Shown piece after piece: positions 35,407 through 44,081 of a stretch of DNA of 47,442 nucleotides (position 1 is the first letter of the stretch; every line of letters begins with the position of its first letter). Made by a program: the position numbers and the translations under genes. The notes below the pieces were generated by a model. The model was not told the origin of the DNA, searched no databases, and was given only the letters and a program-made list of their open reading frames with translations. The stretch comes from Deltaproteobacteria bacterium (GTDB lineage Bacteria; Desulfobacterota; Desulfuromonadia; Desulfuromonadales; JAAYDE01): the NCBI GenBank assembly GCA_016934985.1, contig JAFGRU010000023.1:1-47442 (forward strand), written 5' to 3'.

Positions 35407-36186
35407 CTACCCAAAAGAGACCTGTAAATACCATTGAATCAAATATTTCCCATATAACAGGTAAATCACGGCCCCCAGCGCCAGGAATGGTCCAAAAGGA
35501 ATTGCCAGCCTGGTGCCACTCCCTTTCAACAACATCAAAGGAATACCTACCAGACAGCCAACCATCGAGCTGATAAAAATTACCGGCAAAATTGCTTTCC
35601 AACCAATAAAAGCGCCAATCATGGCAAGAAGCTTGATATCACCGCCCCCCATGCCATCGATTTTTGTAAGCATTTTATAGACGGCCGCTACCAGAAAAAG
35701 GCTACCGCCCCCGAGAATGATTCCCAGAAGGGAGTCGGTCCAGGGAAGCCAGGGAATTAAAAAAGAGCACAAAAAACCGACCACAATTCCCGGCAGGCTG
35801 ATAACATCGGGAATAATCTGTAAATCAAGGTCAATAAACGTAATCACAATAAGGAGAGCCACGAAAAGGCTGTACACCAATGAAGCGAAAGTCAGTCCAA
35901 ACCTTGAAAAAACCAGCACAAACAAAATCCCGGTCAGCAATTCGACGGAAGGGTAACGCAAAGAAATTTTCTTGCCGCAGAAGGAGCAACATCCCCTCAA
36001 CACTGCATAGCTCAAAACAGGAATATTGTGGTACCAGCGGAGATTGTTTTGACAGGACGGGCAATGAGAACCTGGCCACATAATGGACTTCCCTGCGGGA
36101 ATCCTATAAATACAAACATTTAAAAAAGAACCAATAATCAGTCCAAAAATCAGAACAATAAGATAAATTGAAATAGCGTCCGGCAA
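35407..36186 (-). CDS. pilD: Prepilin peptidase / N-methyltransferase (PilD)
   Basis: Bifunctional membrane aspartyl protease, 259 aa, that cleaves and N-methylates type IV prepilins. The cytoplasmic N-terminal domain carries the two zinc-binding CxxC pairs (HCPSC at about 42-46 and CSFC at about 68-71) between helices 1 and 2. Catalytic aspartates lie in TFIDLDLQIIPDVI (about 118-131) and GMGGGDIKLLAMIGAF (about 178-193). RBS AGGAGG. It lies upstream of pilM on the same strand with a 110-bp gap. Confidence 0.95.
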   Translation of the reverse strand: MPDAISIYLIVLIFGLIIGSFLNVCIYRIPAGKSIMWPGSHCPSCQNNLRWYHNIPVLSYAVLRGCCSFCGKKISLRYPSVELLTGILFVLVFSRFGLTFASLVYSLFVALLIVITFIDLDLQIIPDVISLPGIVVGFLCSFLIPWLPWTDSLLGIILGGGSLFLVAAVYKMLTKIDGMGGGDIKLLAMIGAFIGWKAILPVIFISSMVGCLVGIPLMLLKGSGTRLAIPFGPFLALGAVIYLLYGKYLIQWYLQVSFG

Positions 36187-36499
36187 ATTTGTCCTCCTGG
36201 AAATTTCTTACCTGAATGGTCTTATGACATTACTCTCAATTGAAATTAAAGCTGTCGACCAAAACACCTGCAATATCTATTCAATTCTGACAAAAGTGAT
36301 TGCTTTTTTGTCTTCAATCGTTTGTTTTTAAAAAATATTTTAATGGACATCCAAGACAGCAGATATAAAACAATCTGCTCATGAGCTTTTTTTGGGGAGG
36401 GCTCTTTAAAGAGGTTACGTTAATTTTTTCTGCAGGGTGACCAATTCGGGCAATGCCAAAACAAAGCAAAAAATCGTTCCTGCATATAGAAAACAACTT
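36187..36499. other. Intergenic region between engB and pilD
   Basis: 313 bp with no convincing gene. It contains a weak plus-strand hairpin GCAGAT/ATCTGC (36359-36378) with a T run 8 bp later and a 12-bp palindrome CTCTTTAAAGAG (36402-36413). The pilD promoter on the minus strand is probably here but no clear hexamers stand out. Confidence 0.4.
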
Positions 36500-37099
36500 T
36501 TAAGCAGATAATGAACTTATAATCCTTTCCCAGACATCGTCACGCCCTTCTCGAGTAACAGCAGAAAAACAGGAAAATGCCTGAGGTGGGAGCCCTGTCT
36601 GCTCGGCAATTTTTGAAACCTGGCTGGAGCGCTTGCCGGACGAAACCTTATCAACCTTAGTGATAACCGGAATGGTCGGTATGTTATACTCTTCCAACCA
36701 GTCCAGCATGCGAATGTCGTCGCTGTTTGGAACCCGGCGTATATCGAAGAGCAGCACCACAGCCTTTAATATCGAACGGTCGAAAAGGTATTTCCTGACC
36801 ATCGGCTCCCATTGTCTTTTCACCTCCAGGGGTACTTTAGCGAACCCGTATCCCGGCAGATCAACAAAATAAAAGTTTTCGTTAATCAAAAAGAAGTTGA
36901 TATGTTGGGTTCTTCCGGGAGTTTTGGAGGTTCGCACCAAAGAGCGCCTCCCCAAAAGCACATTTATGAGAGAACTTTTACCAACATTACTCTTGCCCAC
37001 AAAAGCAATCTCGTTCAAAATCGGGGAAGGTGCCTGATCGGCCGCGACAGCACTTTTTACAAAAACAGCGGATTTTATTTCCAAAAGATTTTCTCCCAA
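36500..37099 (-). CDS. engB: Ribosome-biogenesis GTPase EngB/YsxC
   Basis: 199-aa essential GTPase for large-subunit assembly. G1 GKSNVGKSS (about 35-43), switch I/G2 region with SKTPGRTQHINFF, G3 DLPGYGFA, G4 TKVDK and a G5-like FSAVTREG near the end. The TPGRTQ segment is characteristic of EngB. Full length. Divergent from the SHOCT protein gene at 37271. Confidence 0.95.
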   Translation of the reverse strand: MGENLLEIKSAVFVKSAVAADQAPSPILNEIAFVGKSNVGKSSLINVLLGRRSLVRTSKTPGRTQHINFFLINENFYFVDLPGYGFAKVPLEVKRQWEPMVRKYLFDRSILKAVVLLFDIRRVPNSDDIRMLDWLEEYNIPTIPVITKVDKVSSGKRSSQVSKIAEQTGLPPQAFSCFSAVTREGRDDVWERIISSLSA

Positions 37100-37270
37100 A
37101 ATATTTTGAGTTTGGCGACTTTTCCAAACCGCACCATCTTCTCACCAGTCAGAGACTCTTAGATTTATGCCACATTATTTTTTCATTTGTTGTATTATTT
37201 TGGAATGAATTTTCCAAAAAACTTTTTCACCAATTAAACAAATACCAAATATCGGCGGGAAAGAATTCAC

Positions 37271-37765
37271 ATGTCAAATAACGATTCAAAAGAAAAATAC
37301 GCCACCACTGGTGGGATATTTGCCGGATATTTTGTCATTGTCCTTCATGTCCTCCTGATTTTTGGATTGGCTTTAGTCGTCATTTTTTTACGGGGGATCA
37401 ACGAATATCTCACCTGGATTTTATTGGGCGGCATGTTCCTCATCCTGGGTTCAGGGTACTTTTTTTACCGAAAAATAAAAAATGACAATAAAAAGTTGAG
37501 AGATATACTCAACGATCCAGCTTTCCAGGGGAAATCCCTGGAAATCAGTTTCCTTGGCGGGATGGCCAGCCTGAAGGTCTCCCAATCTCCCCTAACCCAA
37601 ACAAGTCTCAATCAGGGCGAACACTCTCCTGCCCCACAGTTGGAGGACAGCCACAGCATCCAAGTGCGGGAATTAACCCAGATTGCCCACCTTCTGGAAA
37701 ACAATCTTATCAGCCAGGAGGAATATGAGCGACTGAAAAAAAATGTGTTGAATCGCCACCAATAA
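37271..37765 (+). CDS. Membrane protein with C-terminal SHOCT-like domain
   Basis: 164-aa protein with two adjacent membrane helices (about 15-41 and 47-66), an amphipathic cytoplasmic region and a C-terminal stretch LTQIAHLLENNLISQEEYERLKKNVL (about 135-160). This fits the short SHOCT oligomerisation motif (L-x-x-L-x-x-x-G/N-x-I-(S/T)-x-E-E-(F/Y)-x-x-x-K). No specific function can be assigned. RBS GGGAAAG. Terminated by a 20-bp-stem bidirectional terminator. Confidence 0.75.
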   Translation: MSNNDSKEKYATTGGIFAGYFVIVLHVLLIFGLALVVIFLRGINEYLTWILLGGMFLILGSGYFFYRKIKNDNKKLRDILNDPAFQGKSLEISFLGGMASLKVSQSPLTQTSLNQGEHSPAPQLEDSHSIQVRELTQIAHLLENNLISQEEYERLKKNVLNRHQ

Positions 37766-37785
37766 TACACCCTGAAAATTTCTTT

Positions 37786-37830
37786 CAAAACCAAAACCGC
37801 CCGCTGAAACAGCGGGCGGTTTTGGTTTTG
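37786..37830. terminator. Bidirectional intrinsic terminator
   Basis: Perfect 20-bp stem CAAAACCAAAACCGCCCGCT with its complement at 37811-37830 and a 5-nt GAAAC loop. The stem ends are A/T-rich in both directions. It lies between convergent genes ending at 37765 (+) and 37870 (-). Confidence 0.9.
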
Positions 37831-37869
37831 AAATGTTTAATTGAGTCCCTAAACCGATCGGCAAAGGAT

Positions 37870-39555
37870 TCAACTGGTCTCCAGTTCATACGGCCAGCCA
37901 AGCACCCCACCTTCCATATAGCGCACATTTTCAAACCCAGCGCCTTTGAGAATCAAAGCCGCTTCATAGCCACGCAAACTAAGTTTACAGAAAGGGATAA
38001 TTTCCTTATCTTTGGGTAACTCATTAACGCGACTGCGTAAAACACCCAGGGGAATAAGGGTTGCGCCCGGAATCCGCACCTCTTCATATTCCTTGGGGCT
38101 GCGCACATCCAGGAAGACGAAATCATCCCCATTTAGCTGTTTTACACGCAGCTCCTGAGGATCCAGGCTTTCCATAATACCATCCAATTTGTTACGCAAA
38201 GCATTGGCTGCAATGTGGAGAGGATCCATGGCTGCAGAGAAAGGCGGAGCGTAAGCCAGATCCAACTGAGCCATCTGGTCAACCGTAATACCCATGGAAA
38301 TGCCGGCAACAACGGTATCAATTCGTTTGGAAACATCACCGGGCCCTACAATCTGGGCACCAATAACCTTTCGGCTCTTTTTATCGGCAACCAGTTTGAT
38401 ATCAATGGGCTTGCAGTCGGGATAGTTATGAACTTTGTCAGGGGAAGCAATCAGCACGCTTACCGGGTCGAAACCCGCAGCCTGAGCCTGTTCCGGGAGT
38501 AAACCAGTTCGTGCCCCATTCTGATTGAAGACCTTGACAACCAATGTGCTGAGAATTCCAGGAAATTTTTCAGCTCTTCCGCAGATATTGTTGGCAACCA
38601 CGCGGCCGTGTTTATTTGCTGTTGAACCAAGCGGCACATACAACTTTTCTTTGCTCAACAGATGCTGGGATTCAACACAGTCACCAGCAGCATAGATGTC
38701 AGGGTCCGACGTACATAGATGATCGTCAACGGCAATCGCGCCGGTTTCTCCAAGTTTCAGACCCGCTTTTTGAGCTAGCGCAACCACCGGTTTGACGCCA
38801 ATGGCAACGACAACCATTTCAGCATCGACAACCCCCTCCGGAGTTTTCACTGCACAAACTTTCCCATTTCTTGCCTCAATCCTTTCCAGCGGTTGAGAAA
38901 GGCACAGATTAACACCGTTTTTTTTCAATTCACGATGAACAAGGCTTGCCATACCAAAATCAAGAGCATTGTTGAGAACCTGATTTTTCATTTCAATCAG
39001 GGATACCTGCAGGCCGTTGTGCACCAATGCTTCGGCAACTTCCAATCCGATGAGGCCGCCGCCAATGATAACCGCCTTTTTGCAGTTTTTTGAGCGGGAA
39101 AGGATATTTTCCGCATCAGCCATAGTTTTCAATGGATAGACCCCAGGCAATTCCATCCCCGGAATTGGGGGAAGAATTGGATGATTTCCCGTCGCCAGGA
39201 CCAGTTTGTCATAAGGGATTTCACTCTCCTGGTCATTTTCAAGGTTTCTAACCTTGACCTTTTTCTGTTTACTGTCGATTTCTAAAGCTTCGGTAAGGGT
39301 CCGAACCTCAACACCCTTACAGTTGGCAAAAAACTTCTCATCTCTCAAAACACCAACGGGGGTTCTACGAACCTCTTCCAGATCATCGAAATGCCCCTCA
39401 ATATAGTACGGCAGGGAACAAGCGCCATAAGAAACATCCTTCGTTTTTTCCAAAACGATTACTTTGGCAAAAGGATTTAAACGCATGATTCTGCTGGCGG
39501 TTTTCATACCGGCAGCCACCCCGCCAATCACAACAATTTGATTTCTGCTACCCAT
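37870..39555 (-). CDS. CoA-disulfide reductase / NAD(P)H sulfur reductase with rhodanese domain (CoADR-Rhd)
   Basis: 561-aa flavoprotein fused to a rhodanese. FAD-binding GGVAAGMKTASRI (11-23), active-site Cys C46 in SYGACSLPYYIEG, NAD(P)-binding IIGGGLIGLEVAEAL, FAD-ribityl AAGDCVE, dimerisation domain about 330-445, then the rhodanese domain (about 465-560) with catalytic loop Cys C523 in FCKLSLRGYEAA. Both reactive cysteines are present, as in the sulfur- and polysulfide-reducing enzymes of Shewanella, Pyrococcus and Bacillus. It likely reduces CoA persulfide or polysulfide, consistent with an S0-respiring lifestyle. RBS AAGGAGG. Single gene between a terminator and its own promoter region. 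Confidence 0.92.
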   Translation of the reverse strand: MGSRNQIVVIGGVAAGMKTASRIMRLNPFAKVIVLEKTKDVSYGACSLPYYIEGHFDDLEEVRRTPVGVLRDEKFFANCKGVEVRTLTEALEIDSKQKKVKVRNLENDQESEIPYDKLVLATGNHPILPPIPGMELPGVYPLKTMADAENILSRSKNCKKAVIIGGGLIGLEVAEALVHNGLQVSLIEMKNQVLNNALDFGMASLVHRELKKNGVNLCLSQPLERIEARNGKVCAVKTPEGVVDAEMVVVAIGVKPVVALAQKAGLKLGETGAIAVDDHLCTSDPDIYAAGDCVESQHLLSKEKLYVPLGSTANKHGRVVANNICGRAEKFPGILSTLVVKVFNQNGARTGLLPEQAQAAGFDPVSVLIASPDKVHNYPDCKPIDIKLVADKKSRKVIGAQIVGPGDVSKRIDTVVAGISMGITVDQMAQLDLAYAPPFSAAMDPLHIAANALRNKLDGIMESLDPQELRVKQLNGDDFVFLDVRSPKEYEEVRIPGATLIPLGVLRSRVNELPKDKEIIPFCKLSLRGYEAALILKGAGFENVRYMEGGVLGWPYELETS

Positions 39556-39584
39556 TACCGAACCTCCTTTTTTATAACGGTCGA

Positions 39585-39608
39585 GAATATTTAATTTTCA
39601 ATATATTC
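39585..39608. promoter_or_regulatory. Inverted repeat in the CoADR-Rhd promoter region
   Basis: GAATAT-N12-ATATTC lies 30-53 bp upstream of the CoADR-Rhd start. A minus-strand TTGAAA hexamer is farther upstream, and AT-rich TATTATAT lies between. It may be an operator. The AT-rich context makes chance occurrence plausible. Confidence 0.3.
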
Positions 39609-39760
39609 ATATAATAGACTTGTAATTTCAACCCCAAAATATATTTTTTAAATATTTTCCCAAAACCGCATAAAATACTTAACCAAACTGAAATCGCTTT
39701 CGCAAATCATTTACAATATTTTTTTATGCTGTCTAACATTGTGATCACGACCAATAAATT

Positions 39761-39806
39761 AAAAAAACAAAAACCCCGCCTGGACTGGCGGGGTTTTTGT
39801 TTTTTT
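39761..39806 (-). terminator. Intrinsic terminator of the DHOD-like gene
   Basis: AAAAAAACAAAAACCCCGCC at 39761-39780 pairs perfectly with 39787-39806 around a TGGACT loop. The GC core is CCCCGCC/GGCGGGG with T tracts both ways. 22 bp after the stop at 39828. Confidence 0.9.
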
Positions 39807-39827
39807 AAAATCAGCAAGAGATCGTTG

Positions 39828-40886
39828 TTATTCGATCCCAACAAACAATTTAATGTACTGAAGCCTCTCATGCGCAGTGGGAAATTCACTCTTTTTCTGG
39901 CTCAACTTGCCACGGAAATCCGCCACAGAGTTAAAGCCATTAGCTCCCATCCAGTCCTCGATTTCCTGCTTAACAGTTTTGATCTGATCCAGGCCATTCT
40001 TATAAAGGGTCGAACAGAGCTGAACCACGTCCGCACCGGCCAAAAGCTGTTTAACGGCATCAGCACCAGTGTGAATGCCGGTAGTTGCCGCAAGATCACA
40101 ATCAACCTTTCCGGAAAGCAAGCTGATCCAGCGCAAGGACTCATGGATTTCATTCGATGTACTGTAAGGATTTCCAGCTACAAGCTCCATCTTGTCAATA
40201 TCAATGTCCAATTGGTAGTACCGGTTGAAAAGAACAAGCGCATCAACGCCGTTCCATCCCTCTTTCTTTTCCGAGGGAGCAGGATTTCCGCACCAACCGA
40301 CGATAAAGTCACGATGTGAAACTCTACCCCGGCTTAATGTAAGAGCCAAGTTCGCAAACGAGCTGAAATAGGGGCCGATCTTCAGAGCGACGGGAATGTT
40401 AACTTCCTTTTTGATATCCTTGACCACTGCCAGATAGAGGGATTCCACCTCTTCAGAAGTCAGCTTCGGATTGCTGGGCATAACGCCGATATTCAACTCA
40501 AGAGCATCAGCTCCGGCAGCCTCGATTTTTTTTGCATAGTTGACCCACCACTTCTGGGAAAAGCAGTTCAGACTGGCAATAATCGGAATGGAGCATGCCT
40601 TCTTGGCATCCTGAATCAGTTTAAGGTAATCCCGCGGACCGAATTCACGACCATAGGCCTCAACAAATTCAGCTGCTTCCGAATCGTAAAGAGTATGGCT
40701 GTATTCACCCATCTCTTCCGTTTCGGCAAAAATCTGTTCTTCGAACAAAGACTTCAACACAACTGCTGCGGCACCGGCATCTTCGAGTTTCTTTACACCT
40801 TCAACCGAATTAGCCAAACTGCTACTCCCCACAACAACAGGGCTTGAAAGTTCCAACCCCATATACTTGGTCGAAAGATCAGCCAT
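39828..40886 (-). CDS. Dihydroorotate dehydrogenase-like flavoprotein
   Basis: 352-aa TIM-barrel protein of the PyrD superfamily. Seen: YMGLELSSPVVVGSSSLANSVEGVKKLEDAGAAAVVLKSLFEEQ, IPIIASLNCFSQKWWVNYAKKIEAAGADALELNIGVMP, IPVALKIGPYFSSFANLA, the VDALVLFNRYYQLDIDID flavin segment, and CDLAATTGIHTGADAVKQLLAGADVVQLCSTLYKNG (FMN phosphate loop). It diverges from genuine PyrD and lacks an evident PyrK partner nearby. Such DHOD-like proteins are common in anaerobes and their substrate is not settled. RBS AAGGGAG. Confidence 0.88.
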   Translation of the reverse strand: MADLSTKYMGLELSSPVVVGSSSLANSVEGVKKLEDAGAAAVVLKSLFEEQIFAETEEMGEYSHTLYDSEAAEFVEAYGREFGPRDYLKLIQDAKKACSIPIIASLNCFSQKWWVNYAKKIEAAGADALELNIGVMPSNPKLTSEEVESLYLAVVKDIKKEVNIPVALKIGPYFSSFANLALTLSRGRVSHRDFIVGWCGNPAPSEKKEGWNGVDALVLFNRYYQLDIDIDKMELVAGNPYSTSNEIHESLRWISLLSGKVDCDLAATTGIHTGADAVKQLLAGADVVQLCSTLYKNGLDQIKTVKQEIEDWMGANGFNSVADFRGKLSQKKSEFPTAHERLQYIKLFVGIE

Positions 40887-40954
40887 TACATATACTCCCT
40901 TCTTTTCCTGACAGGTACTAAATTAGACGACCAAACAAACTGTCACTAGTAATT

Positions 40955-40982
40955 ATTATATATTGGTTCGAAAGCAGGACAA
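40955..40982 (-). promoter_or_regulatory. Probable promoter of the DHOD-like gene
   Basis: On the minus strand TTGTCC (40982-40977), a 16-bp spacer and a perfect TATAAT (40960-40955), giving a leader of about 60 nt. The remaining 40983-41220 has no gene, and I see no clear terminator for the HDOD gene there. Confidence 0.5.
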
Positions 40983-41220
40983 AATTTCCCGCCTTTTAAT
41001 ACCCCATTCTGAAATTTAAAACAACCGGAAAAAATAATCTCTTCACCAGCCCTGTTAAATTTACAAGAATTTCAGAATGTTGGCAACATATCACCGGTTT
41101 TTATTTTCAGAACAATCCATAGAATTTTCCAAGAAAAAAACAGTCGGGGGATTTTTTGAAAGGACGATCTACAATAAGCATCTAAAAATAGGCAGGTTTT
41201 TCATATTTCACAGAAAAGAC

Positions 41221-42828
41221 TTAACAAAAATCTTCCAGAGGAAGGAAGGTGAATTTATTGCGACCCTGATTTTTTGACTGATAAACAGCCTGGTCCGCAG
41301 CTTGGATCAAAAGACGCTTGTCATTTACGAAAAGGTCTGGCCCCATCGTTGTGCCACCGATGCTGACGGTAACCTGGACAGTCCGACCTTCCAACTCAAC
41401 ATTCATCTGCTCAATACCTCGCCGGACCCGTTCGGCAAAAACCCTCAGACCGCTGGAGTCGGTTTCAGGCATAATGACGGCAAATTCTTCCCCACCGTAA
41501 CGAGCAAGGATGTCTGAAGAACGAATAATCTTGGTGACCCGGGCAGCCAAAGATTTAAGAAGATGATCCCCAGCCAAATGGCCATGACAATCATTTATTT
41601 TTTTAAAATAGTCGATATCGAAAAAAATCAGAGAGAGAAAGTGCGAATGCCTGTTCGATCTGTCCATTTCCATTTCCAGCATTTCCTGAAAATAACGATG
41701 ATTGAAAAGACCGGTAAGGCCATCGCGAAAAACCAGATTCCTCAAACTCTGGTTGGCTTTTATAAGATTAGCGGCCAGATTTTCCGCTTCGTCTTTAGCG
41801 CTTTTCAGATCAAGGATGAGTTGTTCGTATGAAAGATTTAAATTTCCAAGGTCCTGATTAGCTTCCTGAAGCAGTTGAGAGTAGGGTTTGATGGTTTCAT
41901 CACCCATTTCAAAAGTAATGAGGATTTCGCTGGCTTTTTCAGCAATTGAATCGATGAGTTTTTCCGCTTTCTCTGCGGGAAACTGATATTTTTCGTTCAA
42001 TAACTTCTGGACAAGGCGCGCTTTCTCCCCAGGGTTAAAGCCCTGGTAAACGAGGGAAAGCTGATGCGATATGAATAGGATGGAAGCGCTTTTATGAAAA
42101 TTCTCTTGAGATTGTTCTGGAACATGGTGGCTTAAAATGGGCATGTAGATGGTCTCAGGAAGCCCCCAGGATTTTAACAATGCAGCGCCAAATTCCTGAT
42201 GATCATATCCGAAAATCTTTTTTTCAACCTTAAGATCTTCGGACCGTGGGCCATCCCCTTGACTCATCAACTGAAAAAACTTTTTCGGTTGAGTCAAAAA
42301 CATGACCAGATAACCGATGTTTTGCAAAAGCGCACTTACAAAAGTATCATCGCTTTTTTCACCCAGCATGCTGGAATACATTTCAGCAGCTACCGCCGAA
42401 GTGATAGATCCCTTCCAAAATTTGGTGAAATCAAAAGATCCTTGGCAGGCATTCTGAAATTCACCAACGATGACAAAGGAAAGAGCGATATTCTTTAAGG
42501 CTTTGCTGCCAAGTACAGTCAGAGCCATTTCGATGGAGTCAACCCGCCTGGCCAAACCATAGATGGAAGAGTTTGCAACTTTCAGCATTTTGGCCGTTAA
42601 AGCAGGATCGGAAGAAATCACCTGGGCAAGGGCACGAAAGGACTCCTGGTCGTCCTTTACCGCATCCAATACTTTTACCGCAATGGCGGGGGGAGACGGT
42701 AAATCCATGGCACGGTCCAGGACTTTTTGAAGAGGCTTCAACGTTTCAGCCTGAACCATGCCATTATCGGTTGTGGCATCTTCCTTCACAAAAGGTGCTA
42801 CTTGAATGTCTTGAGCTTTTGCTAACAA
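41221..42828 (-). CDS. HDOD-GGDEF protein, putative diguanylate cyclase
   Basis: 535-aa cytoplasmic signalling protein. The HDOD domain (about 35-235) begins MDLPSPPAIAVKVLDAVKD and includes SSDPALTAKMLKVANSSIYGLARRVDSIEMALTVLG. A linker coiled coil (about 310-365) leads to the GGDEF domain (about 370-530) with GLFNHRYF, FDIDYFKKINDCHGHLAGD and active site YGGEEF. An RSSD sequence five residues before it matches the c-di-GMP inhibitory site. An active cyclase with product inhibition is predicted. The start is TTG at 42828, with GGGG 8 bp upstream; an ATG at 42759 is the alternative. A link to the pil genes is plausible but not shown. Confidence 0.9.
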   Translation of the reverse strand: MLAKAQDIQVAPFVKEDATTDNGMVQAETLKPLQKVLDRAMDLPSPPAIAVKVLDAVKDDQESFRALAQVISSDPALTAKMLKVANSSIYGLARRVDSIEMALTVLGSKALKNIALSFVIVGEFQNACQGSFDFTKFWKGSITSAVAAEMYSSMLGEKSDDTFVSALLQNIGYLVMFLTQPKKFFQLMSQGDGPRSEDLKVEKKIFGYDHQEFGAALLKSWGLPETIYMPILSHHVPEQSQENFHKSASILFISHQLSLVYQGFNPGEKARLVQKLLNEKYQFPAEKAEKLIDSIAEKASEILITFEMGDETIKPYSQLLQEANQDLGNLNLSYEQLILDLKSAKDEAENLAANLIKANQSLRNLVFRDGLTGLFNHRYFQEMLEMEMDRSNRHSHFLSLIFFDIDYFKKINDCHGHLAGDHLLKSLAARVTKIIRSSDILARYGGEEFAVIMPETDSSGLRVFAERVRRGIEQMNVELEGRTVQVTVSIGGTTMGPDLFVNDKRLLIQAADQAVYQSKNQGRNKFTFLPLEDFC

Positions 42829-43200
42829 TTTTTTTCCCCATGCGATAAATCAAACAGGTTGATTATTCCTGACTCTGCGTACAGACATCAAAATTCCTGC
42901 CAAAAAAACTAAAAAATTAATTTTTTATTAACTTCTTCGTTGCCATGTTGTTTTTTTTGGCTAGACGCATTGGCATTATGCAAGTTCAGATTCATCCGGA
43001 AAAAACAATGTTATTTTTGGAAGCCCCACGTCGCTTTTACACCCAAGGGAACATGTTCTCGGCCCCCCATTTTCTCGTTACAATTTTTTTAAACCGGCAG
43101 ACTCAAAGAAAAATAAGCTATTTAAGTTTTTTCAAAAAAATCTTAGAATTAGAAGATCATTTTTATTTTTTCAACCAAACAAGCTGGAGATTGTTAATTG
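42829..43200. other. Intergenic region between HDOD-GGDEF and acyltransferase genes
   Basis: 372 bp, AT-rich, between divergent genes. No convincing ORF or hairpin. The promoters of both flanking genes must be here, but I could not pick a reliable pair of hexamers. Confidence 0.4.
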
Positions 43201-43998
43201 ATGACTTTTACTCTGGAAAAAGGTTCCTACCACTCGCCAAATAAAAAAATAAATTTTCTCCCCAAAACCTTTCCCAGCATTTTTTTCTATGTCCGCTTGT
43301 TTTTCATAGTGCTTAAGGCGGCAGGAAGAGCGAAGAGAGGCCTTTATTTTGACGCAGATTGGGCAAAAAGCAGCGTTGAAACACTGAAAAGCCTCGAAAA
43401 TGTTGGCGTGGAAATTAATATCAGCGGTTTTGAAAACATTCAATCACTGCAAAAACCTTGTGTTTTTGTCGGAAATCACATGAGCACCCTGGAGACTTTT
43501 CTGTTGCCGGGCATCATTTTGCCTTGCAAACGCCATACTTTTGTTATTAAACAAAGCCTGGTAAGCTACCCTATTTTTAAGCACGTTATGATTTCCCGCG
43601 ATCCAATTTGCCTTTCAAGAACCAACCCGCGGGAAGACCTTAAAATCACTCTCGAGGAAGGTCAAAAAAGATTAGCCAAAGGTCTGTCCGTCGTCATTTT
43701 CCCGCAAACTACACGAACAACCGAGTTCGATCCGGAACAATTCAACAGTATCGGCATTAAACTGGCCAAAAAGAGTGGCTGCCCTGTCGTCCCTATTGCC
43801 ATCAAATCCGATTCCTGGGGCAACGGCAAGGGGCAGTTCAAAGATTTCGGGAAAATTGACCCTCTGAAAAAGGTATTTTTTGCTTTTGGGGAACCACTGC
43901 AGATCAAAGGAAAAGGCCAGGAAGAACACAATGAAGTGATCTCATTTATATCCCGCCACCTCGACGCCTGGAAAAACGTCGGCAAAAACAGCTTTTAA
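43201..43998 (+). CDS. 1-acylglycerol-3-phosphate acyltransferase-like protein (PlsC superfamily), variant motifs
   Basis: 265-aa acyltransferase-fold protein. The usual NHx4D catalytic motif appears as NHMSTLE (H93, E98), and the FPEGTR block as FPQTTRT (Q169), so both signature acids are changed. The fold is otherwise clear: RTNPREDLKITLEEGQKRLAKGLSVVIFPQTTRTTEFDP, then GIKLAKKSGCPVVPIAIKSD. The N terminus has one hydrophobic segment (about 22-38) that may anchor it to the membrane. I believe the same substitutions recur in a delta-proteobacterial subfamily, so it is probably functional rather than decayed. The ATG at 43201 follows GGAG at 43186. Confidence 0.8.
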   Translation: MTFTLEKGSYHSPNKKINFLPKTFPSIFFYVRLFFIVLKAAGRAKRGLYFDADWAKSSVETLKSLENVGVEINISGFENIQSLQKPCVFVGNHMSTLETFLLPGIILPCKRHTFVIKQSLVSYPIFKHVMISRDPICLSRTNPREDLKITLEEGQKRLAKGLSVVIFPQTTRTTEFDPEQFNSIGIKLAKKSGCPVVPIAIKSDSWGNGKGQFKDFGKIDPLKKVFFAFGEPLQIKGKGQEEHNEVISFISRHLDAWKNVGKNSF

Positions 43999-44022
43999 TT
44001 CCCTCCTCCGAAAACAACGAAA

Positions 44023-44056
44023 AAAGCGGGGATATCCGCCAAGGATTCCCCGCTTT
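44023..44056. terminator. Bidirectional terminator, acyltransferase/FKBP
   Basis: 9-bp stem AAAGCGGGG/CCCCGCTTT, extended by imperfect pairing inside. GATTTTT follows on the plus strand and CTTTTTTC on the minus strand. It sits between convergent stops at 43998 and 44082. Confidence 0.8.
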
Positions 44057-44081
44057 GATTTTTGCCGGCTGGAAGCGAAGG

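Noticed and set aside
36314..36496. 60-codon minus frame between engB and pilD
   Set aside because: No RBS, unusual composition, and it lies entirely in the gap where the pilD promoter is expected.
42973..42987. TTGGCATTATGCAAG as a sigma-54 promoter in the HDOD/acyltransferase gap
   Set aside because: The -24 GG and -12 GC elements are too close together (four bases short of the required spacing).
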